From Flavobacterium resistens (GTDB taxonomy: Bacteria > Bacteroidota > Bacteroidia > Flavobacteriales > Flavobacteriaceae): a stretch of DNA of 64,000 nucleotides. The stretch is taken from assembly GCF_900182645.1 (NCBI RefSeq), contig NZ_FXTA01000001.1, forward strand, positions 372,001 to 436,000, in the 5' to 3' direction. Position numbers and translations under genes: made by a program. This document shows, one piece after another, positions 63,992-64,000 of this stretch (the stretch's first letter is position 1; each line of letters starts with the position of its first letter). The notes beneath the pieces are model-generated. The model was not told the DNA's origin. It saw nothing but the letters and a program-made list of their open reading frames with translations, and did no database searches.

Positions 63992-64000
63992 AATTTTATT

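Overview
The window reads as chromosome of a Flavobacterium-like member of the Bacteroidota (Flavobacteriaceae). The evidence is AT-rich DNA, starts preceded by A-rich tracts rather than Shine-Dalgarno sequences, several promoters of the Bacteroidota form TTG-N17-23-TANNTTTG, a giant surface protein with a type IX secretion C-terminal domain followed by a PorP/SprF partner, and a typical set of SusB-like, DcaP-like and YaiO-like outer-membrane genes. No rRNA, tRNA, prophage, transposase or CRISPR array was seen.

Layout. 1-2.6 kb: the 3' part of a GH97 glycosidase and a DUF417 membrane protein. 2.7-9.4 kb: an AraC regulator, then a minus-strand five-gene operon (hybrid histidine kinase, CheY-like regulator, YaiO-type outer-membrane barrel with TPRs, HEAT-like membrane protein, processive GT2) that looks like a regulated exopolysaccharide synthesis and export locus. 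9.8-14.2 kb: an ABC/HlyD/TolC type I exporter whose ATPase motifs are degenerate. 15.2-29.7 kb: a 3873-residue adhesin (about 14 Ig-like modules, 18 DUF11 repeats, CHU_C signal) with its SprF-like and OmpA-like partners. 29.9-33.5 kb: small and hypothetical genes, including a lipoprotein gene split by an in-frame amber codon. 33.6-39.4 kb: a TolC/EmrA/EmrB-type pump with an ion channel and an AI-2E-family permease. 39.7-41.5 kb: a BamA-like barrel and a ZIP transporter. 41.8-45.6 kb: a DcaP porin, an aspartase and an asparaginase, the last two both with export signals. 46.9-52.8 kb: a sulfur/methionine region (metQ, metI, metN, a class V PLP enzyme, a TlpA-like thioredoxin) under a SAM-I riboswitch. 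53-57.4 kb: a small redox/detoxification cluster with a Crp/Fnr regulator and a DoxX protein. 57.6-64 kb: an ABC-F ATPase, a LytS/LytTR pair, a DUF1223 protein, Ohr and an alpha/beta hydrolase.

How the parts work together. The best-supported regulatory feature is the SAM-I riboswitch at 52614-52710, with a good promoter 27 bases upstream. Inside the same cluster, just before metN, a short reading frame rich in Met and Cys codons is followed by a strong hairpin with a T-run; this resembles a translation-coupled attenuator and is the most promising candidate for something undescribed. A second recurring signal is a 22-bp dyad (GTTYCA-N10-TGRAAC) found four times, only in intergenic regions: before the adhesin, before the efflux operon/BamA-like divergent pair, before the porin-aspartase-asparaginase operon, and before a small conserved gene. 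It looks like an operator shared by a small regulon. Several palindromic or heptamer-type repeats lie between genes, including inside the met operon.
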